64,000 nucleotides of DNA, from assembly GCF_900163835.1 (NCBI RefSeq), contig NZ_FUKR01000066.1:1-64000 (forward strand), given 5' to 3'. The position numbers and the translations under genes were made by a program. The stretch comes from Mycetocola reblochoni REB411. Lineage in GTDB: Bacteria; Actinomycetota; Actinomycetes; Actinomycetales; Microbacteriaceae. Shown in pieces: positions 43,992 to 53,606 of this stretch; within the stretch, counting starts at the first letter, position 1; each line of letters opens with the position of its first letter. The notes beneath the pieces are model-generated. The model was not told the DNA's origin and ran no database searches. It saw nothing but the letters and a program-made list of their open reading frames with translations.

Positions 43992-45179
43992 ATGACACGT
44001 CCTTCCGTCACCGAACGGCTCATGAACTACCGACTGCTCCGCGTGCTCGCCTCTACCGCGGATGGAGCGGTCTATGCCGCCAGCAGCGAGGACGGCGACG
44101 TCGCGATCCGGGTCGGCGCACCGGAGGCGAGCATGCGGCTCCTCTCCCGGATGGCGGCGTGCGGTGACGATGCGTACCCTGTGCTCGATCTCGGCAGCAC
44201 GGCGGACGGCGCGATCGCCATCGTGATGCCGGTGTGCAGGCAGACACTCCAGGATGCGTACCAGACCGGCGATCGCCGCGCCGTCATCGAGGGGATGGCT
44301 GCGCTCTGCCGGGCGCTGCTCTCCCTTCACGGGGCCGGCCTCGCCCACGGCAGGCTGCGGGCCCGCCACATGCACCGTCACGACGGTGGCTGGGCGCTGA
44401 CGGGCTGGCGGGATGAAACGGCCGGGGCGGCCAGCGCCGTGCCGGCTCCTCGTGCCGCGACGGCTGCTGACGACGTCGCCGCCCTGGACCAGATCTATGA
44501 GCGCCTTCGCGAAGGTCTCGCCTCACCTGACCCCGTCCGGAGTCCAGGTGGGGAGCACCGGGGACGGACGGGAGCGCCGCACGATGAGTGGCTGATCCCG
44601 GAGGCCACTCCCGTCGCGCTCCCTCCTGACGAGCGCCTCGCCCGGGATGCGGCGCACTGGGATCGTCTCTCCCTCGCACACGCGGTTGGTCGGCAGCCAG
44701 GGGGTGTCCCGCCCCGCGGCGGGCGAGGACACCGTTCGAGGGTCCGTGCCGACATCGGGGCGCAGCGCAGGCCGGAGCCAGTGCTCACCCCGCCGGCCGA
44801 GCCTCTCGCGATGTCTGTGCGGTCGTCGGAACGGGCGCAGCATCCCGACGGTACGTTTCGCCGGGTGCCGCGAGCGGACGAACACCCGTGGCCTGGTGTG
44901 CCGATGACCTCGGACGACGCCCCCAGGGCGTGGGCAGGCACGGCGAGACGGCGTCGCTCCGGCGGTGCAGGGGAACGGCGCGTCGGCCGAGCGCGACTTG
45001 GCGCAGCACGGAGGCGTGCGGGCAGCGACGGTACAGGGGTCGACAGCGCGGAGAGAGACGATGCGGGCACAACGCGTTCGCGGACGGGCGTCCTGTCAGG
45101 GCCGCGTGTGCTCTTCGCAGCCGCGGCGACGGCCGGTGGCCTGGCGGTCGTCGTGTCGGTCGCCACCGGTGTGCTGTGA
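43992..45179 (+). CDS. Degenerate kinase-like protein with C-terminal membrane anchor
   Basis: The 395-residue protein starts like a Ser/Thr kinase: YRLLRVLASTADGAVYAAS for the glycine loop and VAIRV where VAIK is expected. ALLSLHGAGLAHGRLRARHM takes the place of the catalytic HRD loop, and GWALTGW takes the place of DFG. So the Lys and both catalytic Asp are missing. After about residue 160 the sequence is Arg/Pro/Ala-rich and probably disordered. One membrane helix ends the chain (VLFAAAATAGGLAVVVSVA). It is probably a pseudokinase or a protein of unknown role. The start is uncertain (ATG at 44022 is possible). Confidence 0.7.
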   Translation: MTRPSVTERLMNYRLLRVLASTADGAVYAASSEDGDVAIRVGAPEASMRLLSRMAACGDDAYPVLDLGSTADGAIAIVMPVCRQTLQDAYQTGDRRAVIEGMAALCRALLSLHGAGLAHGRLRARHMHRHDGGWALTGWRDETAGAASAVPAPRAATAADDVAALDQIYERLREGLASPDPVRSPGGEHRGRTGAPHDEWLIPEATPVALPPDERLARDAAHWDRLSLAHAVGRQPGGVPPRGGRGHRSRVRADIGAQRRPEPVLTPPAEPLAMSVRSSERAQHPDGTFRRVPRADEHPWPGVPMTSDDAPRAWAGTARRRRSGGAGERRVGRARLGAARRRAGSDGTGVDSAERDDAGTTRSRTGVLSGPRVLFAAAATAGGLAVVVSVATGVL

Positions 45180-45206
45180 CGCGACCTCGCCGACCCGGAC
45201 GGAGAA

Positions 45207-45248
45207 AGACGCGCGGTGCGTATCGTTCCCGATACGCACCGCGCGTCT
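45207..45248. terminator. Bidirectional terminator between kinase-like gene and sucB
   Basis: A 19-bp perfect stem with a TTCC loop (45207-45225 with 45230-45248) lies between the convergent genes. Confidence 0.9.
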
Positions 45249-45265
45249 GCAGCGCTCAGCCGTCG

Positions 45266-46693
45266 TCAGATGCCCAGAACCGAGCGGAAGTCTCCCGACT
45301 CGAGGCGGTTCTTCACCGCGACGAGGAAGCGGGCGGCGTCCGCGCCATCGATGATCCGGTGGTCGTACGACAGGGCGAGGAACACGGTCGAACGAATCGC
45401 GATCGCCTCGCCCTCCGGCGTCTTCACGACCGCCGGCTTCTTCGACACGATGCCGGTGCCGAGGATGGCGCTCTGCGGGAGGAAGACGACGGGCGTGTCG
45501 AACAAGGCGCCCCGCGAGCCGGTGTTGGTCAGGGTGAACGTCCCGCCGGCGAGCTCGTCGGGCTTCAGCTGGTTGTCCCTGGTACGCGTGGCCAGGTCGG
45601 CGATCTGACCGGCCAGTCCCGCGACGTCCAGATCACCGGCGTTGCGGACCACAGGCGTGAGCAGGCCGCGTTCCGTATCCACGGCGATGGAGATGTTCTC
45701 CGACTCCGGGTAGACGATGGTGTCGTCCTCGACCGTGGCGTTGATGATCGGGTACGCCTTCAGCGCCTCCGTCGCGGCGAACGCGAAGAACGGCAGGAAC
45801 GACAGCTTGTTACCGGTCTTGGCGAGGAACTCGTCCTTGACCTGCGCGCGCAGCGCCGCGACCTTCGTCACGTCGACCTCGACGACGGAGGTCAGCTGAG
45901 CCGTGTTCTGCAGCGACTCGACCGCGCGCTCGGCGACGACCTTGCGGAGCCGCGACATCTTCTTGGACGTGCCGCGAAGCTCGGACACCGGCTCGGGAAC
46001 GAAGCCGGCCGACGCGGTCGCCGGAGCCGAGGAGCCAGCCGCGGCGGGAGCCTTCGCGGACGCGGCCTGGAGGACGTCCTCCTTGCGGATGCGTCCGCCG
46101 ACACCGGTGCCGGTGACGGTCGAGAGGTCCACGCCCTCCTTCGCGGCCAGCCGACGCACGAGCGGCGTCACGTAGCCGCTGCCGCCGACGAGGGAGTCAT
46201 CGGACGAGGCGGGCGCGGCAGGGGCCGCAGGAGCGGCGGGGCTCGCAGGAGCAGCGGGCGCCGCAGGCGCCGCGGCCGGAGCCGCGGGGGCCGGTGCCGC
46301 TGCAGGAACGGGCTCGGGCATGGACTCGGCCTTCGGCGCGTCGTCCTCGGTCTCGGCGACCTGCTCCGCTGCGGCCTCCTCCTCGTCGGTCGGGGCACTC
46401 GGCGCCTCGTCCTGCGTGGCGGGCGCGGGCTCGGCGTCGCCCCCGGAGGTGCCGGAGCCGTCGCCGACGCGAGCGAGAGGGGCGCCGACCTCGACGGTCT
46501 CGTCCTCCTCGACCAGGATCTCCTCCAGAACACCCGCGATGGGGGAGGGGATCTCGGTGTCGACCTTGTCGGTGGAGACCTCGAGCAGCGGCTCGTCCAC
46601 CTCGACCCTGTCGCCGACGTTCTTCAACCAACGGGTCACCGTGCCCTCGGTCACGCTCTCACCGAGAGCGGGGAGGTTGACGGACTCGCTCAT
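45266..46693 (-). CDS. sucB: Dihydrolipoamide acyltransferase (2-oxo acid dehydrogenase E2)
   Basis: The 475-residue protein has one lipoyl domain ([10 protein letters not shown] with lipoyl Lys43), an Ala/Pro/Glu-rich linker to about 185, a subunit-binding domain ([28 protein letters not shown]) and the acyltransferase domain ending with [11 protein letters not shown] (catalytic His445). It is the E2 of a 2-oxo acid dehydrogenase complex, and 2-oxoglutarate dehydrogenase is the common assignment. It follows lpdA in the same direction, which supplies E3. Confidence 0.93.
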   Translation of the reverse strand: MSESVNLPALGESVTEGTVTRWLKNVGDRVEVDEPLLEVSTDKVDTEIPSPIAGVLEEILVEEDETVEVGAPLARVGDGSGTSGGDAEPAPATQDEAPSAPTDEEEAAAEQVAETEDDAPKAESMPEPVPAAAPAPAAPAAAPAAPAAPASPAAPAAPAAPASSDDSLVGGSGYVTPLVRRLAAKEGVDLSTVTGTGVGGRIRKEDVLQAASAKAPAAAGSSAPATASAGFVPEPVSELRGTSKKMSRLRKVVAERAVESLQNTAQLTSVVEVDVTKVAALRAQVKDEFLAKTGNKLSFLPFFAFAATEALKAYPIINATVEDDTIVYPESENISIAVDTERGLLTPVVRNAGDLDVAGLAGQIADLATRTRDNQLKPDELAGGTFTLTNTGSRGALFDTPVVFLPQSAILGTGIVSKKPAVVKTPEGEAIAIRSTVFLALSYDHRIIDGADAARFLVAVKNRLESGDFRSVLGI

Positions 46694-46742
46694 GACGTTG
46701 TCTCCTTCGAAAACTGTGTGGGTTCGTTCAGTTCGGGGGCCA

Positions 46743-48116
46743 TCACAGTGTGTGCAGCGGCTTCCCGGCCAGGTAGAGGAATGCCTCACCCAGAGCCTCG
46801 TTCTGAGTCGGGTGGGCGTGGATGAGGGGGGCGAGGTCTTCGGGGTACGCCTCCCAGTTGACGGCGAGCTGACCCTCGTTGATGAGCTCGCCGACGCGGT
46901 CGCCGATCATGTGCACGCCGATGACGGGGCCATCGACCTCGCGGATCACCTTGACGATGCCCGAGGTGCCGATGATCTCGCTCTTGCCGTTGCCGGCCAG
47001 GTTGTACTCGTAGGCGCTGATCTTGTCGGCGCCGTACTGCTCGGCCGCTGCGGCCTCCGTGAGCCCGATCGAGGCGATCTCCGGCTGGGAGTAGGTGACC
47101 TTGGGGATGTTGACGTCCGGGATGACGACGGGGTTGAGACCCGCGATCTCCTCGGCGACGAAGATGCCCTGCTGGAATCCCCTGTGCGCGAGCTGCAGGC
47201 CGGGAACGATGTCGCCGACCGCGTAGACGCCCGGCACCGAGGTCTGCAGACGCTCGTCCGTGATGACGAAGCCGCGATCCACGGTCACACCGGCGTCCTC
47301 GAAGCCCAGGCCCGCGGTCGAGGGGCCACGCCCCACCGCGACGAGCAGAACGTCGGCGCTGATGACGTCGCCGTTCTCGAGCGTGACCTCGACGCCCTCG
47401 TCGTCCTGGTCCACGCTCTGGAACCGGGTGCCGATCCTGAAGTCGATGCCGCGCTTGCGGAACTGCCGCTCGAGGTTCTTCGAGATGGCCTCGTCTTCAT
47501 TGGGGGCCAGGTGGGGCAGCCCCTCGATGATGGTGACCTCGGCGCCGAAGGAGCGCCACACGCTCGCGAACTCGACGCCGATGACGCCGCCGCCGAGGAT
47601 GGCGACCCGCTCCGGCACGTAGTCCAGGCCGAGCGCCTGCTCGCTGGTGATAACCCGTCCGCCGATCTCGAGACCGGGCAGGCTCCGGCTGTACGAGCCG
47701 GTGGCGAGGATGATCGTGTCGCCGACGATTGTGTCGTCCCCGACCTGGACGCTGGTCGGGGACGCCAGCCGCCCCTCGCCCTCGATCACGGTGATTTTGC
47801 GCGCCTTGATCAGGCCCTGGAGCCCCTTGTACTTCTTGGCGACGATGCCCTCGCGGTAGGCCGTGACGCCCGCGATGTCGATCCCGCCGAACTCGGCGAC
47901 GATGCCGTACTGCGCCGACTCCTTCGTCACGTCCGCGACCTCGGCGGCGTGAAGCAGCGCCTTCGTCGGGATGCAGCCCCGATGCAGGCAGGTGCCGCCC
48001 AGCTTGTCCTTCTCGATCAGCGCGACGCTGAAGCCCAGCTCGGTGGCTCGCAACGCTGCGGCATATCCGCCGCTGCCTCCACCGAGGACGACGACGTCAA
48101 ACTTCTGCTCCGACAC
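46743..48116 (-). CDS. lpdA: Dihydrolipoamide dehydrogenase (E3)
   Basis: The 457-residue flavoprotein has the FAD motif [13 protein letters not shown], the redox disulfide [13 protein letters not shown] (Cys43, Cys48), an NAD-binding site [14 protein letters not shown], and the catalytic His in [14 protein letters not shown] near the end. GTG at 48116 has AGGGAGA upstream. It reoxidises the lipoyl group of the E2 encoded next to it. Confidence 0.95.
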   Translation of the reverse strand: MSEQKFDVVVLGGGSGGYAAALRATELGFSVALIEKDKLGGTCLHRGCIPTKALLHAAEVADVTKESAQYGIVAEFGGIDIAGVTAYREGIVAKKYKGLQGLIKARKITVIEGEGRLASPTSVQVGDDTIVGDTIILATGSYSRSLPGLEIGGRVITSEQALGLDYVPERVAILGGGVIGVEFASVWRSFGAEVTIIEGLPHLAPNEDEAISKNLERQFRKRGIDFRIGTRFQSVDQDDEGVEVTLENGDVISADVLLVAVGRGPSTAGLGFEDAGVTVDRGFVITDERLQTSVPGVYAVGDIVPGLQLAHRGFQQGIFVAEEIAGLNPVVIPDVNIPKVTYSQPEIASIGLTEAAAAEQYGADKISAYEYNLAGNGKSEIIGTSGIVKVIREVDGPVIGVHMIGDRVGELINEGQLAVNWEAYPEDLAPLIHAHPTQNEALGEAFLYLAGKPLHTL

Positions 48117-48208
48117 TCGGAATCTCCCTTGTGCATCTGGTTGGTGCGTGGTGCCGTGGCGTCTGGTGGGCGGCACGACAGTGGGTTACGGTTTCCCGCT
48201 CGACCTTA

Positions 48209-49657
48209 CTACGGAGTGGCCAGTTCCTCGGCGAGCCCGAGCAGGGTCCTGAGCGAGAACGCGGTCGCGCCCTTGCCGGTGAAGCCGTGCGGCGCGTCGG
48301 GGTTGTCGCCGGGGCCGGCGATGTCCAGGTGGGCCCACGGAATCCGCTCGTCGCCGCCGTCGACCGTCCCGACGAACTCGCGGAGGAACAGGCCCGCGGT
48401 CAGGGTCCCGCCGTAGCCGCCGATCTTCGCGTTGATGAGGTCGGCGACGTTCGACTTCAGCACCTCGCGGAGCTCCTCGGGGAAGGGCATCGCCCACATG
48501 GGCTCGTCCGCGGTGCCCGCGAGGTCGAGAATGCGCTGGCCGAGCGCCGAGTCGCCCATGACGGCCGCGGTCCGCCGGCCGAGCGCGACCAGGGCTGCAC
48601 CGGTGAGGGTGGCCACGTCGACGATCGCGTCGGGGTGCTCCTCCGAGGCCATGACGAGACCGTCGGCGAGCACGAGGCGTCCCTCGGCGTCGGTATTGGT
48701 GACCTCGACCGTCGTGCCGTTCTTCATCGTGAGCACGTCATCTGGCCGGATGGCGGTCCCTGAGGGCATGTTCTCGGCGACGCACAGCCAGGCGGTGATG
48801 CGGGTCGCCACGCCCAGCCTGGCGGCGGCGACGAGGGTGCCGAGCACCGTCGCCGCGCCGGCCATGTCGTACTTCATTCCCGTCATCGAGGTCGCGGGCT
48901 TGAGGGAGAGGCCGCCGGTGTCGAAGGTGATGCCCTTGCCGACGAGGGCGAGGTGGGCCTGGGCGCCCGCGGGGGAGTAGCTCAGCTTCACCAGACGCGG
49001 GGGTCGCGAGGACCCCTGGCCGACGCCGGTGATCCCGCCGAAGCCGCCGTCGGCGAGCTCCTTCTCGTCCCAGACCGTCACCTCGACGGGTAGCTCGGCC
49101 ACGGCGTCGATGGCGCGGGCGGCGAGCTCGGCCGGCGGCAGGTCACGCCCGGGGGTGTTGGCGAGGTCCTTGACCAGCGCGACCGAGTCGGCGACCGCCA
49201 GGACCCGCTCGACTGTGGTTGCCGCGTCGTCATCCGTGGTGTGCAGCACGATCGGCGGCACGGTCGTCGCGGTGCTGAGCGTCCCGCGGTAGGTGCGGAA
49301 GCGGTAGGAGCCCAGGGCCGCGCCCTCCGCGGCGGCCGCGAGCAGGCCCGCGGGCACGACGATGCGGTAGCTGTTCTCGCCCTCGGCCTTGAGCACGGCT
49401 GAGCCGACCGCCCGGCGCACGCTGCGCTCGGTGAGCTCGGAGCCGACGCCGACCAGCTCGATCCTCCTGCCGTCCAGGACGATGACGCCGTGCTGCTCGG
49501 CCGTGCCGGTGAAGCCGAGGGCCGACAGCGTCGGCTGGTCGACCGCGTCGCTGCCGATGACGACGGGGGCGTCGCCGGACCGGACCAGGAGCAGGATGGT
49601 GCCCTCGTCGGTGCGGAGGGCGTCGTCGGATGTGAAGGTGAGGGAGCTGGTTGCCAT
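48209..49657 (-). CDS. pepA: Leucyl aminopeptidase (M17)
   Basis: The 482-residue enzyme has the M17 catalytic motifs GKGITFDTGGLSLKP (Lys and Asp), MKYDMAGAA (Asp) and NTDAEGRLVLADGL (Asp, Glu and Arg). It removes N-terminal residues from peptides using two metal ions. The N-terminal 170 residues form the less conserved macro-like domain. It reads in the same direction as lpdA and sucB. Confidence 0.95.
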   Translation of the reverse strand: MATSSLTFTSDDALRTDEGTILLLVRSGDAPVVIGSDAVDQPTLSALGFTGTAEQHGVIVLDGRRIELVGVGSELTERSVRRAVGSAVLKAEGENSYRIVVPAGLLAAAAEGAALGSYRFRTYRGTLSTATTVPPIVLHTTDDDAATTVERVLAVADSVALVKDLANTPGRDLPPAELAARAIDAVAELPVEVTVWDEKELADGGFGGITGVGQGSSRPPRLVKLSYSPAGAQAHLALVGKGITFDTGGLSLKPATSMTGMKYDMAGAATVLGTLVAAARLGVATRITAWLCVAENMPSGTAIRPDDVLTMKNGTTVEVTNTDAEGRLVLADGLVMASEEHPDAIVDVATLTGAALVALGRRTAAVMGDSALGQRILDLAGTADEPMWAMPFPEELREVLKSNVADLINAKIGGYGGTLTAGLFLREFVGTVDGGDERIPWAHLDIAGPGDNPDAPHGFTGKGATAFSLRTLLGLAEELATP

Positions 49658-49735
49658 GCCTCCATGCTAGGCGGCGGGCCCGGCCTGTTCGCTCACGGCG
49701 CGCGGCGTGGGGCAGCGCTCGCGCGCGTGCGCGCC

Positions 49736-49741
49736 TAGGCT
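49736..49741 (+). promoter_or_regulatory. -10 element of the PAC2 gene, leaderless type
   Basis: TAGGCT is followed by six bases and the ATG at 49748. Confidence 0.45.
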
Positions 49742-49747
49742 TGAAGG

Positions 49748-50671
49748 ATGCCTCACGCTGACATCTACTCGTTGACCCCCCTCGCCGACGAGGTCCCCTC
49801 CGGCTTGCCGCTGGTCATGGCGATGACGGGCTTCGCGGATGCGGGGACGACCTCGGGTCAGCTGATCGAGTTCATCAGGGGGGACCGGCAGTCCCGAACG
49901 GTCGCGGCGTTCGACAACGACACCTTCCTCGACTACCGCGCGCGTCGTCCCTCCGTTCTCTTCGACCAGGACGACTTCCGCGACTACACGGCCCCGCGCC
50001 TGGAGCTCGCCCTCGCCGACGACGAGATGGGACAGCCGTTCCTCGCGCTCATCGGCTACGAGCCCGACCTGGCCTGGGAGGCGTTCACCGACGCGGTGAT
50101 GGACCTCGTCGAGCGCTTCCGCGTCTCGGGGGCGAGCTGGGTGCAGGGGGTGCCGATGCCGGTGCCGCACACCAGGGCGCTGGGGGTGGTCGTCACCGGC
50201 ACGCGTGGCGAGCTGGTGGATCGGCTGAGCGCCTGGCGGACGACGATGCGCGTTCAGGCGACGCCCCTGCACCGGCTTCACGGTGCGATCCGCGACACCG
50301 GCAGGCCGGTCAGCGGGTTCGCGGTCCTCGTCCCGCACTACCTCGCCGAGACGGAGTATCCCGAGGCACTGGTCACCGCGATCGACGGGCTCGGCGCGGC
50401 CGAGGGGCTCATCCTCCCGACGGACACCCTGCGCGACGCGGGACGCCGGTTCGTCTCCAAGGTCCAGGAGCAGATCGACGGCAACGACGAGCTGCAGCGG
50501 TTGATCGCGACGCTCGAGGAGCGGTACGACAGCGAGCTCGGCGACGCCACGGCCCGGTCGCCGCTCACCGACGGCGCGGGCGAGCTCCCCAGCGCGGACG
50601 AGATCGCCGCCGAGCTCGAACGCTTCCTCAGCGGACGCGGCGACGAGCAGGGAGGGCGGGGCCTCGCCTGA
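49748..50671 (+). CDS. PAC2-family protein
   Basis: The 307-residue protein has the PAC2 (proteasome assembly chaperone) fold signatures LVMAMTGFADAGTTSGQLIE near the N-terminus and YLAETEYPEALVTAIDGL later, with an acidic C-terminal tail. Actinobacterial members have been linked to proteasome biology, but the role is not proven. It diverges from pepA. Confidence 0.9.
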   Translation: MPHADIYSLTPLADEVPSGLPLVMAMTGFADAGTTSGQLIEFIRGDRQSRTVAAFDNDTFLDYRARRPSVLFDQDDFRDYTAPRLELALADDEMGQPFLALIGYEPDLAWEAFTDAVMDLVERFRVSGASWVQGVPMPVPHTRALGVVVTGTRGELVDRLSAWRTTMRVQATPLHRLHGAIRDTGRPVSGFAVLVPHYLAETEYPEALVTAIDGLGAAEGLILPTDTLRDAGRRFVSKVQEQIDGNDELQRLIATLEERYDSELGDATARSPLTDGAGELPSADEIAAELERFLSGRGDEQGGRGLA

Positions 50672-50678
50672 TCACCAC

Positions 50679-50684
50679 TAGGCT
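50679..50684 (+). promoter_or_regulatory. -10 element of the MFS gene, leaderless type
   Basis: TAGGCT is followed by six bases and the GTG at 50691, 7 bp behind the PAC2 stop. Confidence 0.4.
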
Positions 50685-50690
50685 GAGGGG

Positions 50691-51992
50691 GTGAATTCGC
50701 GCCGTTCCTGGGTTGTCTACGGGGTCGCCGTCGTCGTCTACGTCGTCGCGGTGCTGCAGCGCTCCTCGCTCGGTGTCGCGGGGGTCGACGCCCTCGACCG
50801 TTTCGGTGTCACCGCCGCGGCCATGTCGTCGCTCGCCGTCATGCAGCTCGTGGTGTACGCCGGGATGCAGATCCCCGTCGGGGTGCTGATCGACCGCTTC
50901 GGCCCGCGCCGGCTCATCATCGCCGGGATGCTCTTCCTCACGGTCGGGCAGACGATCCTGGCGTTGAGCCCACACTTCTCTCTCGCGGTCACCGGCCGTG
51001 TACTGGTCGGAGCGGGCGACGCGACGATCTTCGTCTCCGTCATGCGCCTGACCACCTCGTGGTTCAGCGGGCCGATCGTCCCGCAGCTGTCCCAGTGGAT
51101 CGGCAACCTCGGCCAGATCGGCCAGATCCTCTCCGCCGTTCCGTTCGCCTGGCTCCTTCACATGAGCGGCTGGACCACCGCCTTTCTGAGCGCCGCCTCG
51201 CTCGCGGGGATCGCCCTCGTGCTCGCGATCGTGCTCGTGCACGACCGCCCCCGTTCGGCCCCGCGTCCGCCGGCGGCCCCCAGCTGGGGAGCCACGCTCA
51301 CGGAGGTGCGCGGGAGCTTCGCGCGGCCGGGGACCCAGCTCGGGTTCTGGTCGCACTTCTCGACCCAGTCGAGCGGTACGGTGTTCAGCCTGCTGTGGGG
51401 ATACCCGTTCATGGTCTTCGGACTGGGCTGGGAACCGTCCCGTGCCGCGGCCATGCTGCTCTTCGTTGTGCTGACCGGCGTCGTGGCCGGCCCGGTCCTC
51501 GGTCTGCTGAGCGCGCGCTTCCCCTACCGCAGGTCCAACCTGGTGATCGCCGTCGTCTGCGCCATCCTCGGCACCTGGGCCCTCGTGCTCGCCTGGCCCG
51601 GCACCCCGCCGGACTGGCTGGTCATCGTGCTTCTGCTCGTCCTCGGCGTCGGCGGACCCGGCTCCCTGATCAGCTTCGACTTCGCCCGAACGGCGAACCC
51701 TCCGCACATCCTCGGCGCGGCGAACGGCGTGGTCAACGTGGGCGGGTTCCTCGCCAGCTTCGTGATGATGTTCCTCGTGGGCGCCGTGCTCGACCTCGCA
51801 TCCGGTGGCAGCGGCGTTTACGGCCTCGACGCCTTCCGGGTGGCCTTCCTCGTCCAGTTCCCCGTCATCGGGACGGGCCTGCTGATGGTCATGCTCACCC
51901 GTCGCCGTTCGCGGGCGACGCTGAGGGAGTCGGAAGGAATAGACGTCGGCCCGCTCTGGGTTGCACTGATGGAGAGATGGCGCGGACGCTGA
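50691..51992 (+). CDS. MFS transporter
   Basis: The 433-residue membrane protein has twelve predicted helices and the MFS loop motif GVLIDRFGPRRLIIAG between helices 2 and 3. The first helix is WVVYGVAVVVYVVAVLQRSS, typical of NarK/sugar-phosphate-like MFS proteins. The transported compound is unknown. Confidence 0.9.
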   Translation: MNSRRSWVVYGVAVVVYVVAVLQRSSLGVAGVDALDRFGVTAAAMSSLAVMQLVVYAGMQIPVGVLIDRFGPRRLIIAGMLFLTVGQTILALSPHFSLAVTGRVLVGAGDATIFVSVMRLTTSWFSGPIVPQLSQWIGNLGQIGQILSAVPFAWLLHMSGWTTAFLSAASLAGIALVLAIVLVHDRPRSAPRPPAAPSWGATLTEVRGSFARPGTQLGFWSHFSTQSSGTVFSLLWGYPFMVFGLGWEPSRAAAMLLFVVLTGVVAGPVLGLLSARFPYRRSNLVIAVVCAILGTWALVLAWPGTPPDWLVIVLLLVLGVGGPGSLISFDFARTANPPHILGAANGVVNVGGFLASFVMMFLVGAVLDLASGGSGVYGLDAFRVAFLVQFPVIGTGLLMVMLTRRRSRATLRESEGIDVGPLWVALMERWRGR

Positions 51993-52042
51993 GCCGGGGC
52001 GCTCGGCCGTGGTCGGCCCCCATCGGCATCCGTGCAATACTT

Positions 52043-52129
52043 GTCTCTTAGAGACCCGGTCTGTCCCACGCATCGTCGTGCGGACTTGACAAGGGTCTTA
52101 GCACTGTCAAAAAACGATCGCGCGATCGT
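52043..52129. promoter_or_regulatory. Leader region of the principal sigma factor gene
   Basis: It contains an inverted repeat GTCTC-TTA-GAGAC (52043-52055), a consensus -35-like TTGACA (52086-52091) without a clear -10, and a perfect 16-bp palindrome ACGATCGCGCGATCGT (52114-52129) 32 bp before the ATG. These could be operator or RNA hairpin sites. Confidence 0.4.
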
Positions 52130-52160
52130 CGATGACATGTCCGTGACGAGAGGGGTTTGC

Positions 52161-53606
52161 ATGGCCGCCAAGACGAAGGCGAAAGCCGACGAGCCGGAGG
52201 TGACCGCCGGAGCAGCTGCGGAGAGCGCCGAGGCCGCCCCCGCGAAGAAGGCACCGGCCAAGCGGGCCGCACCGCGAAAGGCCGCGAGCACGTCCACGGC
52301 AAAGGCGGCGAGCACGGCGAAGACGGCCGCTGCGAAGACGACCGCGGCGAAGACGGCCGCGGCAAAGGCGTCGTCGGAGGGCGAGGACGCTGAGAAGCCC
52401 GCCCCGACGAAGCGGACCGCAGCCAAGAAGCCGGCGGCGAAGACCACCGCCGCGAAGGCGAAGACCGCCGCCGCGAAGGCGAAGACCGCCGCCGCGAAGC
52501 GCGCCTCCGCCACGAGCGCGACGTCCACGGACGCCGAGCGAGAGGTGACGGAGGAGCTCGACGGCGCCGACGACGTCGAACACGGCGAGGCCCCCGCGGT
52601 TGCCGCGGCGAACGCCGCACTGCTCAAGCAGGGCGCGATGGTCATCTCATCGTCCGACGACGACGAGGTGCCGGTGTACTCCACCACCATCACGGGCGCG
52701 ACCGCCGACCCGGTGAAGGACTACCTCAAGCAGATCGGAAAGGTCGCCCTGCTGAACGCGGCCGAAGAGGTCGAGCTCGCGATGCGCATCGAGGCCGGCC
52801 TGTTCGCGGAGGACAAGCTCGCCAACACCCCCGACATCGACAAGAAGCTCAAGCGAGAGCTGCAGTGGGTCGCCCGCGACGGCCAGCGGGCCAAGAGCCA
52901 TCTGCTCGGTGCCAACCTGCGTCTCGTCGTCAGCCTCGCCAAGCGCTACACCGGCCGAGGCATGCAGTTCCTCGACCTCATCCAGGAGGGCAACCTCGGT
53001 CTGATCCGTGCGGTCGAGAAGTTCGACTACACCAAGGGCTTCAAGTTCTCCACCTATGCAACCTGGTGGATCCGGCAGGCGATCACGCGTGCGATGGCCG
53101 ACCAGGCCCGCACCATCCGCATCCCCGTCCACATGGTCGAGGTGATCAACAAGCTCGCGCGCGTCCAGCGGCAGATGCTGCAGGACCTCGGCCGCGAGCC
53201 CACGCCGGAAGAGCTCAGCCGCGAGCTCGACATGACGCCGGAGAAGGTCGTGGAGGTGCAGAAATACGGCAGGGAGCCGATCTCGCTGCACACGCCCCTC
53301 GGCGAGGACGGCGACAGCGAGTTCGGTGACCTCATCGAGGACACTGAGGCCGTCGTCCCCGCGGACGCGGTCGGCTTCACGATGCTGCAGAAGCAGCTCG
53401 AGAGCCTGCTCGATTCCCTGTCGGAGCGCGAGGCGGGCGTCATCCGCATGCGATTCGGCCTCGGCGACGGAATGCCGAAGACCCTCGACCAGATCGGCGA
53501 CACCTTCGGGGTCACCCGCGAGCGCATCCGCCAGATCGAGTCGAAGACGATGGCGAAGCTGCGCCACCCGTCGCGCTCGCAGTCGCTGAGGGACTACCTT
53601 GACTAA
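52161..53606 (+). CDS. sigA: Principal RNA polymerase sigma factor (SigA/HrdB/RpoD)
   Basis: The 481-residue protein is the housekeeping sigma factor. The first 130 residues are Lys/Ala-rich with a 21-bp repeat coding AKAKTAA. Region 1.2 is [16 protein letters not shown], region 2 is [20 protein letters not shown] and [20 protein letters not shown], region 3 starts [19 protein letters not shown] and region 4.2 is [23 protein letters not shown] at 52161 has GAGAGGGG six bases upstream; ATG at 52137 lacks this. murT overlaps its end. Confidence 0.96.
   Translation: MAAKTKAKADEPEVTAGAAAESAEAAPAKKAPAKRAAPRKAASTSTAKAASTAKTAAAKTTAAKTAAAKASSEGEDAEKPAPTKRTAAKKPAAKTTAAKAKTAAAKAKTAAAKRASATSATSTDAEREVTEELDGADDVEHGEAPAVAAANAALLKQGAMVISSSDDDEVPVYSTTITGATADPVKDYLKQIGKVALLNAAEEVELAMRIEAGLFAEDKLANTPDIDKKLKRELQWVARDGQRAKSHLLGANLRLVVSLAKRYTGRGMQFLDLIQEGNLGLIRAVEKFDYTKGFKFSTYATWWIRQAITRAMADQARTIRIPVHMVEVINKLARVQRQMLQDLGREPTPEELSRELDMTPEKVVEVQKYGREPISLHTPLGEDGDSEFGDLIEDTEAVVPADAVGFTMLQKQLESLLDSLSEREAGVIRMRFGLGDGMPKTLDQIGDTFGVTRERIRQIESKTMAKLRHPSRSQSLRDYLD

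Noticed and set aside
52137-52160. Earlier ATG start for sigA
   Set aside because: It lacks an SD, while the ATG at 52161 has GAGAGGGG at good distance and begins with the typical MAAKTKAK.
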